This document shows positions 46,937-54,139 of a stretch of DNA of 64,000 bases, piece after piece. Origin of the DNA: Haloimpatiens lingqiaonensis. Lineage in GTDB: Bacteria > Bacillota > Clostridia > Clostridiales > Clostridiaceae. The stretch is from positions 1 through 64,000 of the forward strand of contig NZ_CABDWS010000006.1 in the NCBI RefSeq assembly GCF_901447495.1, read 5' to 3'. A program made the position numbers and the translations under genes. The notes under the pieces were generated by a model. The model was given only the letters and a program-made list of their open reading frames with translations, made no database searches and was not told the origin of the DNA. Position 1 is the first letter of the stretch, and each line of letters begins with the position of its first letter.

Positions 46937-47056
46937 ATTTTAGATTATAGACAAAAAAATAAATAAATATTCATTTTTAAAATAATATCATGAGTAATAT
47001 TAGAAAAAAATTAAAAATATCATTAAATATAGTATTTTTTAGGGGTTGGGGAGTGT

Positions 47057-48592
47057 ATGAAGAAACAGTCGCTAGTAAAGGGAACTTTAATTTTAGGGCT
47101 TGCTAGTGTATTTACAAGATTTATAGGTATATTTTTTAGAATACCAGTGCAAAATTTAATTGGAGACGAGGGGATGGGGTATTACCAAATGTCATATCCT
47201 TTATACGCAGTATTTATAGCAGTGTCATCAGGAATACCCATAGCAGTATCAAAAATGGTTTCTGAAAGAAATGCAATTAATGATAGAAGTGGTGCGGTAC
47301 AAGTTCTAAGAGATTCAGTAGTTTTGATGGGTATTTTAAGCATAGGTTTTACAGGGAGCTTATTGGCTTTTTCTAAAAATATAGTTTATGCCCTGAAGTG
47401 GGATCCTAAGGCATATTATGCTCTAATTGCTATAGCTATAGCACCAGTATTTATAGCAATTATGAGCTGTTTAAGAGGTTTTTTTCAAGGGCTTCAAAAT
47501 ATGAATCCAACAGCAGTTTCTCAAATGTTAGAGCAGGTAGGAAGAGTAGTGGTTGGAGTTGGACTTGCTTATTTATTAATGCCAAAGGGAATAGAGTTTG
47601 CAGCAGCAGGTGCAGCTTTAGGAGCAGCGGCAGGGGGAATTATTTCAGACCTATATTTGTGCAGTAAATATGTGAGGGTAAGAAAAGAATTTTATAGAGG
47701 ACTTATAATGAGAGATAAGGGAATTATGGAGGAGCTTTTAAGCATAGCTATACCTATTTCATTAGGAGCAGCAGTAGGAGGGGTAATGAGCTTGGTAGAC
47801 TCAATACTAGTACCTCAAAAACTTTTACAAGCAGGATTTACTTCTAAGGAAGCCACTGTATTATATAGTCAGCTTACAGGAAAAGCATCTGTGCTTATAA
47901 ATGTGCCACTAGGCTTGTCTGTTGCTTTAGGCAGTTCCTTAGTTCCTATAATTTCAGAAGCTTTTATTTTAAATAGAAGAATGGAAGTTAAAAGAAAAGT
48001 AGAGACTGCATTGAAAATTTCTTTTATTATATCCATACCTTCATTTTTTGGATTATACTTTATGGCCCATCCTATTTTAAATTTAGTATTTAACAAGCAA
48101 GTAGGCGGGTACCATATATTACAGTATTTAAGTATATCAATTCCATTTATAATAATGGCACAAACTACTACATCAATTCTTCAAGGGACAGGGAATTTTA
48201 GAAAACCAGTAATAAATTTGTTTATAGGATGCATAATAAAGTCATTGGTAACTTTTTATTTAGTTTCTATACCAGCCATAAATGTATATGGAGCAGTGAT
48301 TGGGAGTATTTTAGGATATATTGCAGCGGCTTTACTTAATCTGAAAGTACTTAAAAAACATTTAAATATATCCGTAAATTATTATCAAGTTATGATAAAA
48401 CCTTTATATGCATCGGTAATAATGACATTTTTTGTTGTATTTATTTATAAGTACGTATATAATTATACAATGAGCATAAATATTTCTTGCCTTTCAGCAA
48501 TATTAGCTGGTATAGTAGTTTATGGAATATTAATATGCGCTTTGGGTATATTTAGTTATAAAAGTTTTAAAAAGAGATTCATGAGAAAATAG
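47057..48592 (+). CDS. spoVB: SpoVB/MurJ-type MOP flippase
   Basis: The 511-residue protein with about 14 membrane helices belongs to the MviN/MATE-like exporter superfamily. It starts MKKQSLVKGTLILGLASVFTR. SpoVB-type members move lipid-linked cell wall precursors and are needed for cortex formation. In Bacillus the same place holds yabM, a spoVB paralogue, so the symbol is by family. ATG 47057 follows GGGGAG. mazG follows by 20 bp. Confidence 0.88.
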   Translation: MKKQSLVKGTLILGLASVFTRFIGIFFRIPVQNLIGDEGMGYYQMSYPLYAVFIAVSSGIPIAVSKMVSERNAINDRSGAVQVLRDSVVLMGILSIGFTGSLLAFSKNIVYALKWDPKAYYALIAIAIAPVFIAIMSCLRGFFQGLQNMNPTAVSQMLEQVGRVVVGVGLAYLLMPKGIEFAAAGAALGAAAGGIISDLYLCSKYVRVRKEFYRGLIMRDKGIMEELLSIAIPISLGAAVGGVMSLVDSILVPQKLLQAGFTSKEATVLYSQLTGKASVLINVPLGLSVALGSSLVPIISEAFILNRRMEVKRKVETALKISFIISIPSFFGLYFMAHPILNLVFNKQVGGYHILQYLSISIPFIIMAQTTTSILQGTGNFRKPVINLFIGCIIKSLVTFYLVSIPAINVYGAVIGSILGYIAAALLNLKVLKKHLNISVNYYQVMIKPLYASVIMTFFVVFIYKYVYNYTMSINISCLSAILAGIVVYGILICALGIFSYKSFKKRFMRK

Positions 48593-48612
48593 AAATAAAA
48601 GAGGGTAAGGCT

Positions 48613-50067
48613 ATGATTAAAATAGTAGGTTTAGGTCCAGGAGCTCCAGATGCACTTACTGTGGGAGTTATAGAATTATTAAAGAAGTCAAAGCATGTGT
48701 ATTTGAGAACTGTTAAACACCCTACAGTGGAATATATAAAAAATCTAGGTGTAAACTTTCAAGCTTATGATGAGCTGTACGAAAAATGTGAGAATTTTGA
48801 TGAGGTATATAAGTCTATTGCAGAAGACTTGGTTAATAAAAGCATGGAGTATAAAGAAGATATAGTTTATGCGGTACCGGGTCACCCTTTGGTAGCAGAA
48901 AAATCTGTGACTATATTAAATAGAATTTGTGAAACTAAGGGAATAGATAGTGAAATATTACCAGCAGTAAGCTTTGTAGATGCTCTAATGGAAAGTCTTA
49001 AATTAGATCCTATAGAAGGTGTTAAGATAATTGATGCTTTTGATATAAAAAAGCAGATATTAGATAAAAGGGTTGGACTTATAATAACACAAGTATATAA
49101 TAGGTTTATAGCTTCAGAGGTTAAATTAGCTTTATTAGATTATTACAATGATGACACTGATATATATTTTGTTAGGGCAGCAGGAGTGAAGGGTTTAGAA
49201 AGCATAAGAAAAATAAAAGTATATGAGCTTGATAGACAGGAAGATATAGATTATTTAACTTCTATATATGTGCCTAAAGATTTGAATACTACAATGGATT
49301 TTTATGATTTAAAAGAAATAATGGATATACTTAGGGGAGAAAATGGATGCCCTTGGGATAAGGAACAAAATCATGAAACTTTAAAAAAATGTCTAATAGA
49401 GGAATGCTATGAAGTTATAGAGGCAATAGAGGAACAAGATGAAGATAAATTAGTGGAAGAGTTAGGGGATGTATTACTTCAAGTAATATTTCACTCAAAG
49501 CTTGGAGAAGAAGAGGGATACTTTAATATAAACGATGTTATAAAAGTTATATGTAACAAGATGATCAATAGGCATCCTCATATATTTGGAGATATAAAAG
49601 TAGACAATTCCGAGCAAGTATTAGATAATTGGGATAAAATAAAGAAACAAGAGCAAGGTTTAGTTAGCTATACAGATTCATTAAAGCATATACCAAAGAT
49701 GTTACCAGCTCTTATGAGAGCTAATAAGGTGCAAGCAAAGGCAGCTAAGGTAGGATTTGATTGGGATTCTGTGGAGCCTGCTTTTGAAAAAATTATAAAA
49801 GAATTTTACGAGGTAAAAAATGTATATAAAAGCAATAATAAGGGTAAAATAAAAGAAGAACTAGGAGATTTAATATTTGCATGTGTAAATGTTGCTAGAT
49901 TTCTTGACATTGACCCAGAAGATGCTTTAAATTATACTATATATAAATTTATAAAAAGATTTCAGTATATAGAAGATAAAGCCATTGAAAATGGCCTAAT
50001 TCTAGAAGAAATGACATTAGAACAAATGGATGAATTCTGGAATCAAGCAAAATTATTAAAAAATTAA
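48613..50067 (+). CDS. mazG: YabN/MazG: tetrapyrrole-methylase-like domain fused to MazG nucleotide pyrophosphohydrolase
   Basis: The 484-residue fusion has an N-terminal TP-methylase-like domain (1-220, GLGPGAPDALTVGV). It then has two MazG domains: the first has GCPWDKEQ and the metal-binding EECYE/EELGD pattern, the second KEELGDLIFACVN. It hydrolyses non-canonical NTPs. It occupies the same position as yabN in Bacillus. Confidence 0.94.
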   Translation: MIKIVGLGPGAPDALTVGVIELLKKSKHVYLRTVKHPTVEYIKNLGVNFQAYDELYEKCENFDEVYKSIAEDLVNKSMEYKEDIVYAVPGHPLVAEKSVTILNRICETKGIDSEILPAVSFVDALMESLKLDPIEGVKIIDAFDIKKQILDKRVGLIITQVYNRFIASEVKLALLDYYNDDTDIYFVRAAGVKGLESIRKIKVYELDRQEDIDYLTSIYVPKDLNTTMDFYDLKEIMDILRGENGCPWDKEQNHETLKKCLIEECYEVIEAIEEQDEDKLVEELGDVLLQVIFHSKLGEEEGYFNINDVIKVICNKMINRHPHIFGDIKVDNSEQVLDNWDKIKKQEQGLVSYTDSLKHIPKMLPALMRANKVQAKAAKVGFDWDSVEPAFEKIIKEFYEVKNVYKSNNKGKIKEELGDLIFACVNVARFLDIDPEDALNYTIYKFIKRFQYIEDKAIENGLILEEMTLEQMDEFWNQAKLLKN

Positions 50068-50150
50068 TAAAATTTTAGAAGGAATTTAAAAAAAAATGAA
50101 GAATATGCTTATTCAATAGCGTACTCTAATTATTTAAGGAGGTAACAAAA

Positions 50151-50426
50151 GTGAACAAAGCAGAATTAATCGCTAGTATGGCAGAAAAGAGTAAATTAAC
50201 TAAGAAGGATGCAGAAGCAGTATTAAAGGCATTCATAGAAAGCGTACAAGAAACATTAGAAAAAGGTGAAAAGGTTCAATTAATAGGATTTGGAACTTTT
50301 GAAACTCGTGAAAGAGCTGAAAGAGTTGGAAGAAATCCAAGAACTAAAGAGGAAATAACAATTCCAGCATCAATTGTTCCAGTATTTAAAGCAGGAAAAG
50401 AGTTCAAAGACAGAGTAAATAAGTAA
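50151..50426 (+). CDS. hup: DNA-binding protein HU
   Basis: The 91-residue histone-like protein has MNKAELIASMAEK, GFGTFETRERAERVGRNP and VPVFKAGKEFK. It bends DNA as a dimer. GTG 50151 follows AAGGAGGT. A terminator follows at once, so it is probably highly transcribed alone or as the end of the mazG unit. Confidence 0.97.
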   Translation: MNKAELIASMAEKSKLTKKDAEAVLKAFIESVQETLEKGEKVQLIGFGTFETRERAERVGRNPRTKEEITIPASIVPVFKAGKEFKDRVNK

Positions 50427-50453
50427 TTACTAGATAATATTGGCTACATAAAG

Positions 50454-50486
50454 AAAAACCTAGATGCAAATCTAGGTTTTTTCTTT
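50454..50486 (+). terminator. hup terminator
   Basis: AAAAACCTAGA/TCTAGGTTTTT, 11 bp with a 6-nt loop and T-run. Confidence 0.92.
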
Positions 50487-50546
50487 AAAGTAAGAAATAA
50501 TAAACAATAATTTGGGGTAACCATATTGTACAAGGGGGAGAATTAA

Positions 50547-50789
50547 ATGAGATTAGACAAATATCTTAAAGTATCAAGGATAATCAAAAGAAGAACCATA
50601 GCAAAAGAAGCTTGTGAAAGCGGAAGAGTTTGGATTAATGGTAAAGTTGCAAAACCTAGTACTGAGGTAAATGAAGAGGATATAATAGAAATAGAATTTG
50701 CAAAGGGTAAATTAAAAGCTAAGATAATTAATATAGCAGAACATGTTAAAAAAGAAGCAGCTAAAGAAATGTATCAAATAATAGAGTAA
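50547..50789 (+). CDS. rqcP: S4-domain RNA-binding protein RqcP (YabO)
   Basis: The 80-residue protein is almost entirely an S4 domain (MRLDKYLKVSRIIKRRTIAKE). RqcP acts with RqcH in alanine tailing of stalled peptides on the 50S subunit. ATG 50547 follows AAGGGGGAG. Position between hup and yabP matches Bacillus yabO. Confidence 0.9.
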   Translation: MRLDKYLKVSRIIKRRTIAKEACESGRVWINGKVAKPSTEVNEEDIIEIEFAKGKLKAKIINIAEHVKKEAAKEMYQIIE

Positions 50790-50856
50790 AGGTACTAATG
50801 ATATACCTATAATCATATATTAAGTATAGATACTATAGGATTATAGGAGGATTTAA

Positions 50857-51150
50857 ATGGAGATAAAAAAAGAAATTAAAATACAAGATCATAAAAGCAT
50901 TTTGAATTTAGACAGTAGAAAGAGGTTAAGCCTTACAGGTGTCCAAGAAGTTATAAGTTTTAATGAAGAAGAAATAGATTTAACCACTGAGTTAGGACAA
51001 TTAAAAGTAAGAGGGAATAACCTAAAGATGAATAAGTTAGATGTTCAAAATGGTGAACTGGTGATAATAGGAACAATTGACTCCTGCGTCTATATGAATA
51101 AAGAAAAGAAAAAGGATAGCGACAGCATCATAAGCAAGCTATTCAAGTAA
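50857..51150 (+). CDS. yabP: Sporulation protein YabP
   Basis: The 97-residue YabP/YqfC-family protein (DHKSILNLDSRKRLSLTGVQEV, ITTELGQLKVRG-like core) is a sporulation-specific protein associated with spore cortex and coat assembly. ATG 50857 follows AGGAGG. yabQ starts 4 bp after its stop. Confidence 0.92.
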   Translation: MEIKKEIKIQDHKSILNLDSRKRLSLTGVQEVISFNEEEIDLTTELGQLKVRGNNLKMNKLDVQNGELVIIGTIDSCVYMNKEKKKDSDSIISKLFK

Positions 51151-51154
51151 GAGC

Positions 51155-51583
51155 ATGATATTATCAACTACGTCTCAATTGCAATTACTTTTATATAATA
51201 TTTTAGCAGGGGTATTGACAGGAGTTTTATTTGATGTATATAGAACTATAAGGGGAACTTGTAATAATAAAATAATACTGTTCATACAGGATATACTTTT
51301 TTGGATATTTGCAGCTATAGTTGTTTTTATATTTTTGTTTACTACAAACTATGCTTACATGGGTGTGCAATGCTATATGTATATAGCTTTTGGAATATTT
51401 GCTTATTTAAAGTTGTTTAGTAGATATTTTTATAAAAGCATAAATAAAATTAACAAAGCTATGGGTAAAATAATACGTGTAACATTTAATATTTTTACTT
51501 ATACAATAGGGTGTTTTTTTCATATATTTTTTAAAAAAGAAAAAAAAAATAAAAAGTATAAAAATAACTTGAATAAAAAGTAA
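51155..51583 (+). CDS. yabQ: Spore cortex protein YabQ
   Basis: The 142-residue membrane protein with about four helices (LLYNILAGVLTGVLFDVYRTIRG at the start) is needed for cortex formation in Bacillus. The C-terminus is a Lys/Asn-rich tail. ATG 51155 has only a weak ribosome site (AAGAG), and the 4-bp gap to yabP suggests translational coupling. Confidence 0.9.
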   Translation: MILSTTSQLQLLLYNILAGVLTGVLFDVYRTIRGTCNNKIILFIQDILFWIFAAIVVFIFLFTTNYAYMGVQCYMYIAFGIFAYLKLFSRYFYKSINKINKAMGKIIRVTFNIFTYTIGCFFHIFFKKEKKNKKYKNNLNKK

Positions 51584-51642
51584 AAGCAACTTAAAATATA
51601 TATATATGTATTTTATACTATTAAATGAAAAGGGTAGGGGCT

Positions 51643-51930
51643 ATGAGGAAAAAAATTAATTTTAAAAAAGTAATAGTTGCTGTACTGGTGGTTTATATAT
51701 TAGGTATTTTTATAAGTCAACAAGTGACAATTGCAAAGATTAAAGAGGAAAACAACCAAAAGAAACAAGAGTTAAGTACTCTTAAGAAAAAAAATAATGA
51801 ATTACAGGATCAAGTAAATATGTCTAAAAGCGATAACTATATAGAAAAAATAGCTCGTGAAAAGCTAAACTTTATTAAAAAAGGAGAAACTCCTGTAATT
51901 AATAATTCATCAAAAGAAACTTCAAAGTAG
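51643..51930 (+). CDS. divIC: Septum formation initiator DivIC/FtsB-like
   Basis: The ~95-residue bitopic protein has a short cytoplasmic tail, one membrane helix (VIVAVLVVYILGIFI) and an extracellular coiled coil (IKEENNQKKQELSTLKKK) ending in the conserved REKLNFIKKGE. It works with DivIB and FtsL in the divisome. ATG 51643 is preferred since the G-rich ribosome site lies between it and ATG 51625. Confidence 0.88.
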   Translation: MRKKINFKKVIVAVLVVYILGIFISQQVTIAKIKEENNQKKQELSTLKKKNNELQDQVNMSKSDNYIEKIAREKLNFIKKGETPVINNSSKETSK

Positions 51931-51995
51931 TTTAATTTAGTTTTTAAATTTATTTTCTATAGAACATTATATTATTAAGGAGGAGTCTTTTTAAC

Positions 51996-52409
51996 ATGAC
52001 CTTAAAAGTAGGAAGTATTGCAGAAGGTACAGTGGTAAATATAACTAATTTTGGTGCATTTGTAGAAGTGGAGGGAAAAACAGGGTTAGTACATATTTCT
52101 GAAGTCTCAGAATCATATGTAAAGGATGTAAGCAAGCATCTAAAGGAAAAAGATAAAGTTAAAGTTAAGGTTCTTTCCATAGATGATAATGGAAGAATGA
52201 GTCTTTCAATAAAGCAAGCTAATCAAGTTAAGAAAACTGCTAGACCAGTAGAAATTGATTGGCAAAAGGAGAAGGCGAAAAATGAAGTTGTAAACTTTGA
52301 AGATAGAATTTCAAAGTTTTTAAAAGAAAGTGAAGAAAAGTTCCAGGATATAAAGAAGCACCAAAATATGAGAAATGGTGGTCGCAATAAAAGAGGTTCT
52401 AGTATGTAG
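51996..52409 (+). CDS. yabR: S1-domain RNA-binding protein YabR
   Basis: The 137-residue protein has one S1 domain (2-70: GSIAEGTVVNITNFGAFVEV, GLVHISEVS) and a basic tail ending NGGRNKRGSSM. It resembles general-stress-protein-13/YabR. ATG 51996 follows AAGGAGGAG. A terminator and the tRNA array follow. Confidence 0.9.
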   Translation: MTLKVGSIAEGTVVNITNFGAFVEVEGKTGLVHISEVSESYVKDVSKHLKEKDKVKVKVLSIDDNGRMSLSIKQANQVKKTARPVEIDWQKEKAKNEVVNFEDRISKFLKESEEKFQDIKKHQNMRNGGRNKRGSSM

Positions 52410-52425
52410 TATTTAAAAGAATATC

Positions 52426-52469
52426 AAGGGCTTATTAAAGTGGAAATAAAGGCTTTAATAGCCCTTTTA
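52426..52469 (+). terminator. yabR terminator
   Basis: AAGGGCT-ATTAAAG pairs with CTTTAAT-AGCCCTT with one bulge, followed by TTAT. Confidence 0.8.
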
Positions 52470-52483
52470 TTTATGGTACAATT

Positions 52484-52581
52484 GCTAGGTGCTAGGTAAG
52501 AAGTAATAGATAAGAAGTAATAAGTAAAAAGTAATAAATAAGAAGTAAAAAGTAATAAGCAAGAAGTAAGAGGTAAGGTAG
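52484..52581. repeat. Heptamer array, 14 degenerate 7-bp units
   Basis: Read from 52484 the sequence divides without remainder into 7-bp units: GCTAGGT twice, then AAGAAGT, AATAGAT, AAGAAGT, AATAAGT, AAAAAGT, AATAAAT, AAGAAGT, AAAAAGT, AATAAGC, AAGAAGT, AAGAGGT, AAGGTAG. One strand is almost purely purine plus T. It lies between the yabR terminator and the tRNA promoter. There are no spacers, so it is not CRISPR. Confidence 0.8.
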
Positions 52582-52632
52582 GAGTAAATAGAGGGGATTC
52601 AGTTACAAATTAAAAAATATTTTAAAAAGTTG

Positions 52633-52661
52633 TTGACATGAATGTATATATACTATATAAT
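52633..52661 (+). promoter_or_regulatory. Promoter of the tRNA array
   Basis: Perfect TTGACA (52633-52638), a 17-bp spacer and perfect TATAAT (52656-52661) lie 31 bp before the first tRNA. Confidence 0.9.
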
Positions 52662-52691
52662 AAAATCTGTCCTTGAGATTAAGCAAGGCTT

Positions 52692-52780
52692 GCTGGAGTG
52701 GCGGAACTGGCAGACGCACAGGACTTAAAATCCTGCGGTGCTAAAACACCGTACCGGTTCGATTCCGGTCTTCAGCACCA
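52692..52780 (+). tRNA. tRNA-Leu (TAA), copy 1
   Basis: An 89-nt class II tRNA with acceptor GCTGGAG/CTTCAGC, anticodon loop CTTAAAA (TAA), long variable arm GGTGCTAAAACACC and encoded CCA. It is identical to the copies at 53021, 53211 and 53401. A 5-nt spacer separates it from the next tRNA. Confidence 0.97.
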
Positions 52781-52785
52781 AATAA

Positions 52786-52861
<76 letters not shown>

Positions 52862-52864
52862 CAT

Positions 52865-52941
52865 GGCGGAATAGCTCAGCTGGCTAGAGCATTCGGTTCA
52901 TACCCGAAGTGTCGTAGGTTCAAGTCCTATTTCCGCTACCA
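52865..52941 (+). tRNA. Elongator tRNA-Met (CAT), copy 1
   Basis: A 77-nt tRNA starting GGCGGAATAGCTCAG, anticodon loop TTCATAC with CAT, CCA encoded. The anticodon stem lacks the three G-C pairs of the initiator. Because the CAT anticodon may be modified to lysidine, tRNA-Ile2 cannot be fully excluded. An 80-bp spacer without a clear terminator follows. Confidence 0.9.
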
Positions 52942-53020
52942 TTTGCTTAATCATTGTAAGGGCAATTGCATTGAATTTTTGGTTGCATTAATATAATATT
53001 TATTATAGGCATAATAATAT

Positions 53021-53109
53021 GCTGGAGTGGCGGAACTGGCAGACGCACAGGACTTAAAATCCTGCGGTGCTAAAACACCGTACCGGTTCGATTCCGGTCT
53101 TCAGCACCA
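53021..53109 (+). tRNA. tRNA-Leu (TAA), copy 2
   Basis: Identical to copy 1. It begins the first of three units with an exact 190-bp period (53021, 53211, 53401). A 6-nt spacer precedes the next tRNA. Confidence 0.97.
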
Positions 53110-53115
53110 AAATGT

Positions 53116-53191
<76 letters not shown>

Positions 53192-53210
53192 AAAATTTAA
53201 AAATTAATAC

Positions 53211-53299
53211 GCTGGAGTGGCGGAACTGGCAGACGCACAGGACTTAAAATCCTGCGGTGCTAAAACACCGTACCGGTTCGATTCCGGTCTTCAGCACCA
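53211..53299 (+). tRNA. tRNA-Leu (TAA), copy 3
   Basis: Identical to copy 1 and exactly 190 bp after copy 2. Confidence 0.97.
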
Positions 53300-53305
53300 A
53301 AATGT

Positions 53306-53381
<76 letters not shown>

Positions 53382-53400
53382 AAAATTTAAAAATTAATAC

Positions 53401-53489
53401 GCTGGAGTGGCGGAACTGGCAGACGCACAGGACTTAAAATCCTGCGGTGCTAAAACACCGTACCGGTTCGATTCCGGTCTTCAGCACCA
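53401..53489 (+). tRNA. tRNA-Leu (TAA), copy 4
   Basis: Identical to copy 1. Its 5' spacer and 3' 6-nt spacer match copies 2 and 3. Confidence 0.97.
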
Positions 53490-53495
53490 AAATGT

Positions 53496-53571
<76 letters not shown>

Positions 53572-53574
53572 CAT

Positions 53575-53651
53575 GGCGGAATAGCTCAGCTGGCTAGAGC
53601 ATTCGGTTCATACCCGAAGTGTCGTAGGTTCAAGTCCTATTTCCGCTACCA
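53575..53651 (+). tRNA. Elongator tRNA-Met (CAT), copy 2
   Basis: Identical to the tRNA at 52865-52941, with the same 3-nt spacer before it. Last gene of the array. As for copy 1, tRNA-Ile2 is not fully excluded. Confidence 0.9.
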
Positions 53652-53654
53652 TGT

Positions 53655-53692
53655 AAAACCTCACAATCATAGTGAGGTTTTTTATTTTTTTG
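53655..53692 (+). terminator. tRNA array terminator
   Basis: AAAACCTCAC/GTGAGGTTTT, 10 bp with a 7-nt loop and a long T-run. Confidence 0.92.
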
Positions 53693-53765
53693 TAAATATG
53701 ACATTTCAAATTTATCTAATAAAAATTCCCCTAAATCCTATCAAAAGAGTATATATAACGACTTT

Positions 53766-53904
53766 TTTATCCCATGACTACCTGCCGTAACACTCCCACT
53801 TCTAACAAAGTGGGAGATAACGGCAGCTACGTCCCTAGATAACGAACTCTAACCTTCAGATGGAGTAAAAACTCCATCTGAAGGTTAGAGTTCTGTTTAT
53901 ATAA
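53766..53904 (+). repeat. Dispersed two-hairpin element, copy C
   Basis: Third copy of the element. The first domain has TTATC/GATAA, CTGCCGT/ACGGCAG and CTCCCACTT/AAGTGGGAG. The second hairpin is a perfect 23-bp stem: CTCTAACC is matched by GGTTAGAG where copies A and B have GCTAAGAG, so pairing differs by substitutions on the 3' arm. It lies in the 488-bp gap between the tRNA array and spoIIE, outside any gene. Confidence 0.85.
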
Positions 53905-54073
53905 CTTATTTATGTGAAAAATATATGAGGCAAAGTGCTGTTTAATTTAACAAGTTGTATTTAAAAGTTATATAGAGTGTAAGATTGCAGGAAATATAAG
54001 ATTACAGTTTATGGTAAAAAATACTGATTTATGTTTTATATTGTCTGAAATAAATTTTCTCTTAACAGGAATA

Positions 54074-54106
54074 TTGACAATTATTACCACGATCTTTTGT
54101 TATAAT
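54074..54106 (+). promoter_or_regulatory. Long-spacer promoter of spoIIE (Spo0A-activated type)
   Basis: Perfect TTGACA (54074-54079) and TATAAT (54101-54106) are 21 bp apart instead of 17. B. subtilis spoIIE and spoIIG have sigma-A promoters with this unusual long spacing and need Spo0A-P. A weak 0A-box-like sequence (TTGTCTGAA) is at about 54040. Spo0A control is inference. Confidence 0.65.
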
Positions 54107-54139
54107 TTAGATATTAATTAAGGTAGGGGGAGAGTGAAT

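Noticed and set aside
52942-53020. Second promoter or terminator inside the tRNA array
   Set aside because: TATAAT-like sequence occurs, but no -35 hexamer at proper spacing and no hairpin with a T-run was found.
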